DNA from: Methanocalculus taiwanensis
Lineage (GTDB): Archaea > Halobacteriota > Methanomicrobia > Methanomicrobiales > Methanocorpusculaceae
Assembly (NCBI RefSeq): GCF_024372745.1
Contig: NZ_VOTZ01000004.1
Coordinates: 62,001 to 126,000 of the forward strand
Direction: 5' to 3'
Length of the DNA: 64,000 bases
In this document: piece by piece, positions 63,546 through 64,000 of the stretch
How positions within the stretch are numbered: the first letter of the stretch is position 1
How the letters are laid out: each line of letters opens with the position of its first letter
Position numbers and translations under genes: made by a program
Notes under the pieces: model-generated
Told to the model about the DNA's origin: nothing
Database searches by the model: none
The model's input: the letters and a program-made list of their open reading frames with translations, nothing else

Positions 63546-64000
63546 ATGAATGATACACATCTATTCGGGCTCCCACTCGAGAAAGGTCGATGGATCTTTG
63601 TACTGTCAGGTCTGATCATCAACCTCTGTCTTGGGAGTATCTATGCATGGAGTGTTTTTGTGACACCCCTCACAGAGTACTTCATGACAGATCTCGGAAA
63701 GACGGTGACCGCTGGTGAGGTGCTGATGCCCTTCTCCATATTCCTTGCCGCTTTTGCAATCGCAATGCCGCTTGCCGGGAAATATATAGATATATGGGGT
63801 CCGAGAAAGACGACTATCGTAGGAGGCCTTCTCACGGCACTTGGCTGGCTTCTTGCATCGACTGCAACATCTGTTGAGATGCTCTATATCGTCTACGGGG
63901 TGATCGGCGGTGCAGGTGTCGGCATAGCCTATGGCGTGCCTGTGGCCCTTGCCACACGCTGGTTCCCGGACCGCCGGGGGCTGGCTGTTGGCCTTGCACT
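63546..64000 (+). CDS. MFS transporter of the oxalate/formate antiporter type, 3' cut by the window end
   Basis: The first 151 residues show four helices and the start pattern KGRWIFVLSGLIINLCLGSIYAWSVF, then the GKYIDIWGPRKTTIVGG loop, characteristic of the OFA family of MFS carriers. It follows acs by 42 bases on the same strand and may import or export a small carboxylic acid such as acetate or formate; that is inference. The rest of the gene lies outside the window. Confidence 0.85.
   Translation, partial: MNDTHLFGLPLEKGRWIFVLSGLIINLCLGSIYAWSVFVTPLTEYFMTDLGKTVTAGEVLMPFSIFLAAFAIAMPLAGKYIDIWGPRKTTIVGGLLTALGWLLASTATSVEMLYIVYGVIGGAGVGIAYGVPVALATRWFPDRRGLAVGLA

Noticed and set aside
1-64000. 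CRISPR arrays, tRNA genes, transposases
   Set aside because: No regularly spaced repeats, no complete cloverleaf and no transposase-like protein were seen on either strand.

Overview
The window comes from a methanogenic archaeon, most likely of the order Methanomicrobiales. The archaeal assignment rests on genes seen here: two PAN proteasomal ATPases, MBF1, aPelota, ABCE1, archaeosine synthesis (TgtA, ArcS), the archaeal taxis adaptor CheF, the small subunit of phosphomevalonate dehydratase, an archaeal-type RNase P RNA and TATA-box promoters. A coenzyme F390 synthetase and a beta-RFAP-synthase-like GHMP protein point to a methanogen. Bacterial-type MutS/MutL and BCCT and SSF transporters fit a salt-tolerant member such as Methanocalculus, but the genus is inference only.

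Layout. 1-6.3 kb: a chemotaxis operon (acidic protein, cheF, cheY, cheB, cheA, cheC, cheD) whose CheA carries a duplicated P2-like domain. 6.3-11.4 kb: a ribosome-recycling and rescue cluster, EMC6-like-ABCE1 facing away from RqcH/NEMF-Pelota across a very short shared promoter region. 11.5-20.2 kb: FKBP, CYTH, phosphoesterase, B12-binding radical SAM, phosphomevalonate dehydratase small subunit, two PAN genes flanking an unknown gene, MBF1, triosephosphate isomerase, an HTH-CBS regulator and the RNase P RNA gene (minus strand). 20.2-26.1 kb: AMMECR1-TgtA-ArcS, then an NfnAB-like pair closed by a hairpin plus T-run. 26.1-31.1 kb: MscS with an ATPase, a CBS-type family II pyrophosphatase, and a Usp-Usp-GNAT fusion.

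31.1-34.9 kb is an accessory stretch. It holds a GC-rich, probably structured non-coding element, an MNT gene followed by a truncated HEPN gene, a GHMP gene, a decayed copy of the 5' end of a radical SAM gene, and a RelE-like/winged-helix toxin-antitoxin-like pair. 34.9-43.4 kb: the intact radical SAM-HhH gene, a three-gene sugar-transfer operon (FAD protein, GT4, GT2) and mutS-mutL. 43.5-52.7 kb: F390 synthetase, an acyl-CoA synthetase, small membrane proteins, an ACT-ACT-metallo-beta-lactamase fusion, an aldehyde dehydrogenase, a sensor kinase and a kinase remnant. 52.7-64 kb: an SSF symporter with a tiny partner protein, two large paralogous isoprenoid-synthase-like proteins, a BCCT transporter, a Usp protein and a PAS-HTH regulator facing acetyl-CoA synthetase across a promoter with an 11-bp inverted repeat, then the start of an MFS transporter.

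The strongest candidate for something undescribed is the tandem pair of about 500-residue proteins at 54.4-57.5 kb. Both keep the two aspartate-rich motifs of class I isoprenoid synthases but have a long N-terminal half that I do not recognise. No tRNA gene, CRISPR array or intact insertion sequence was found.
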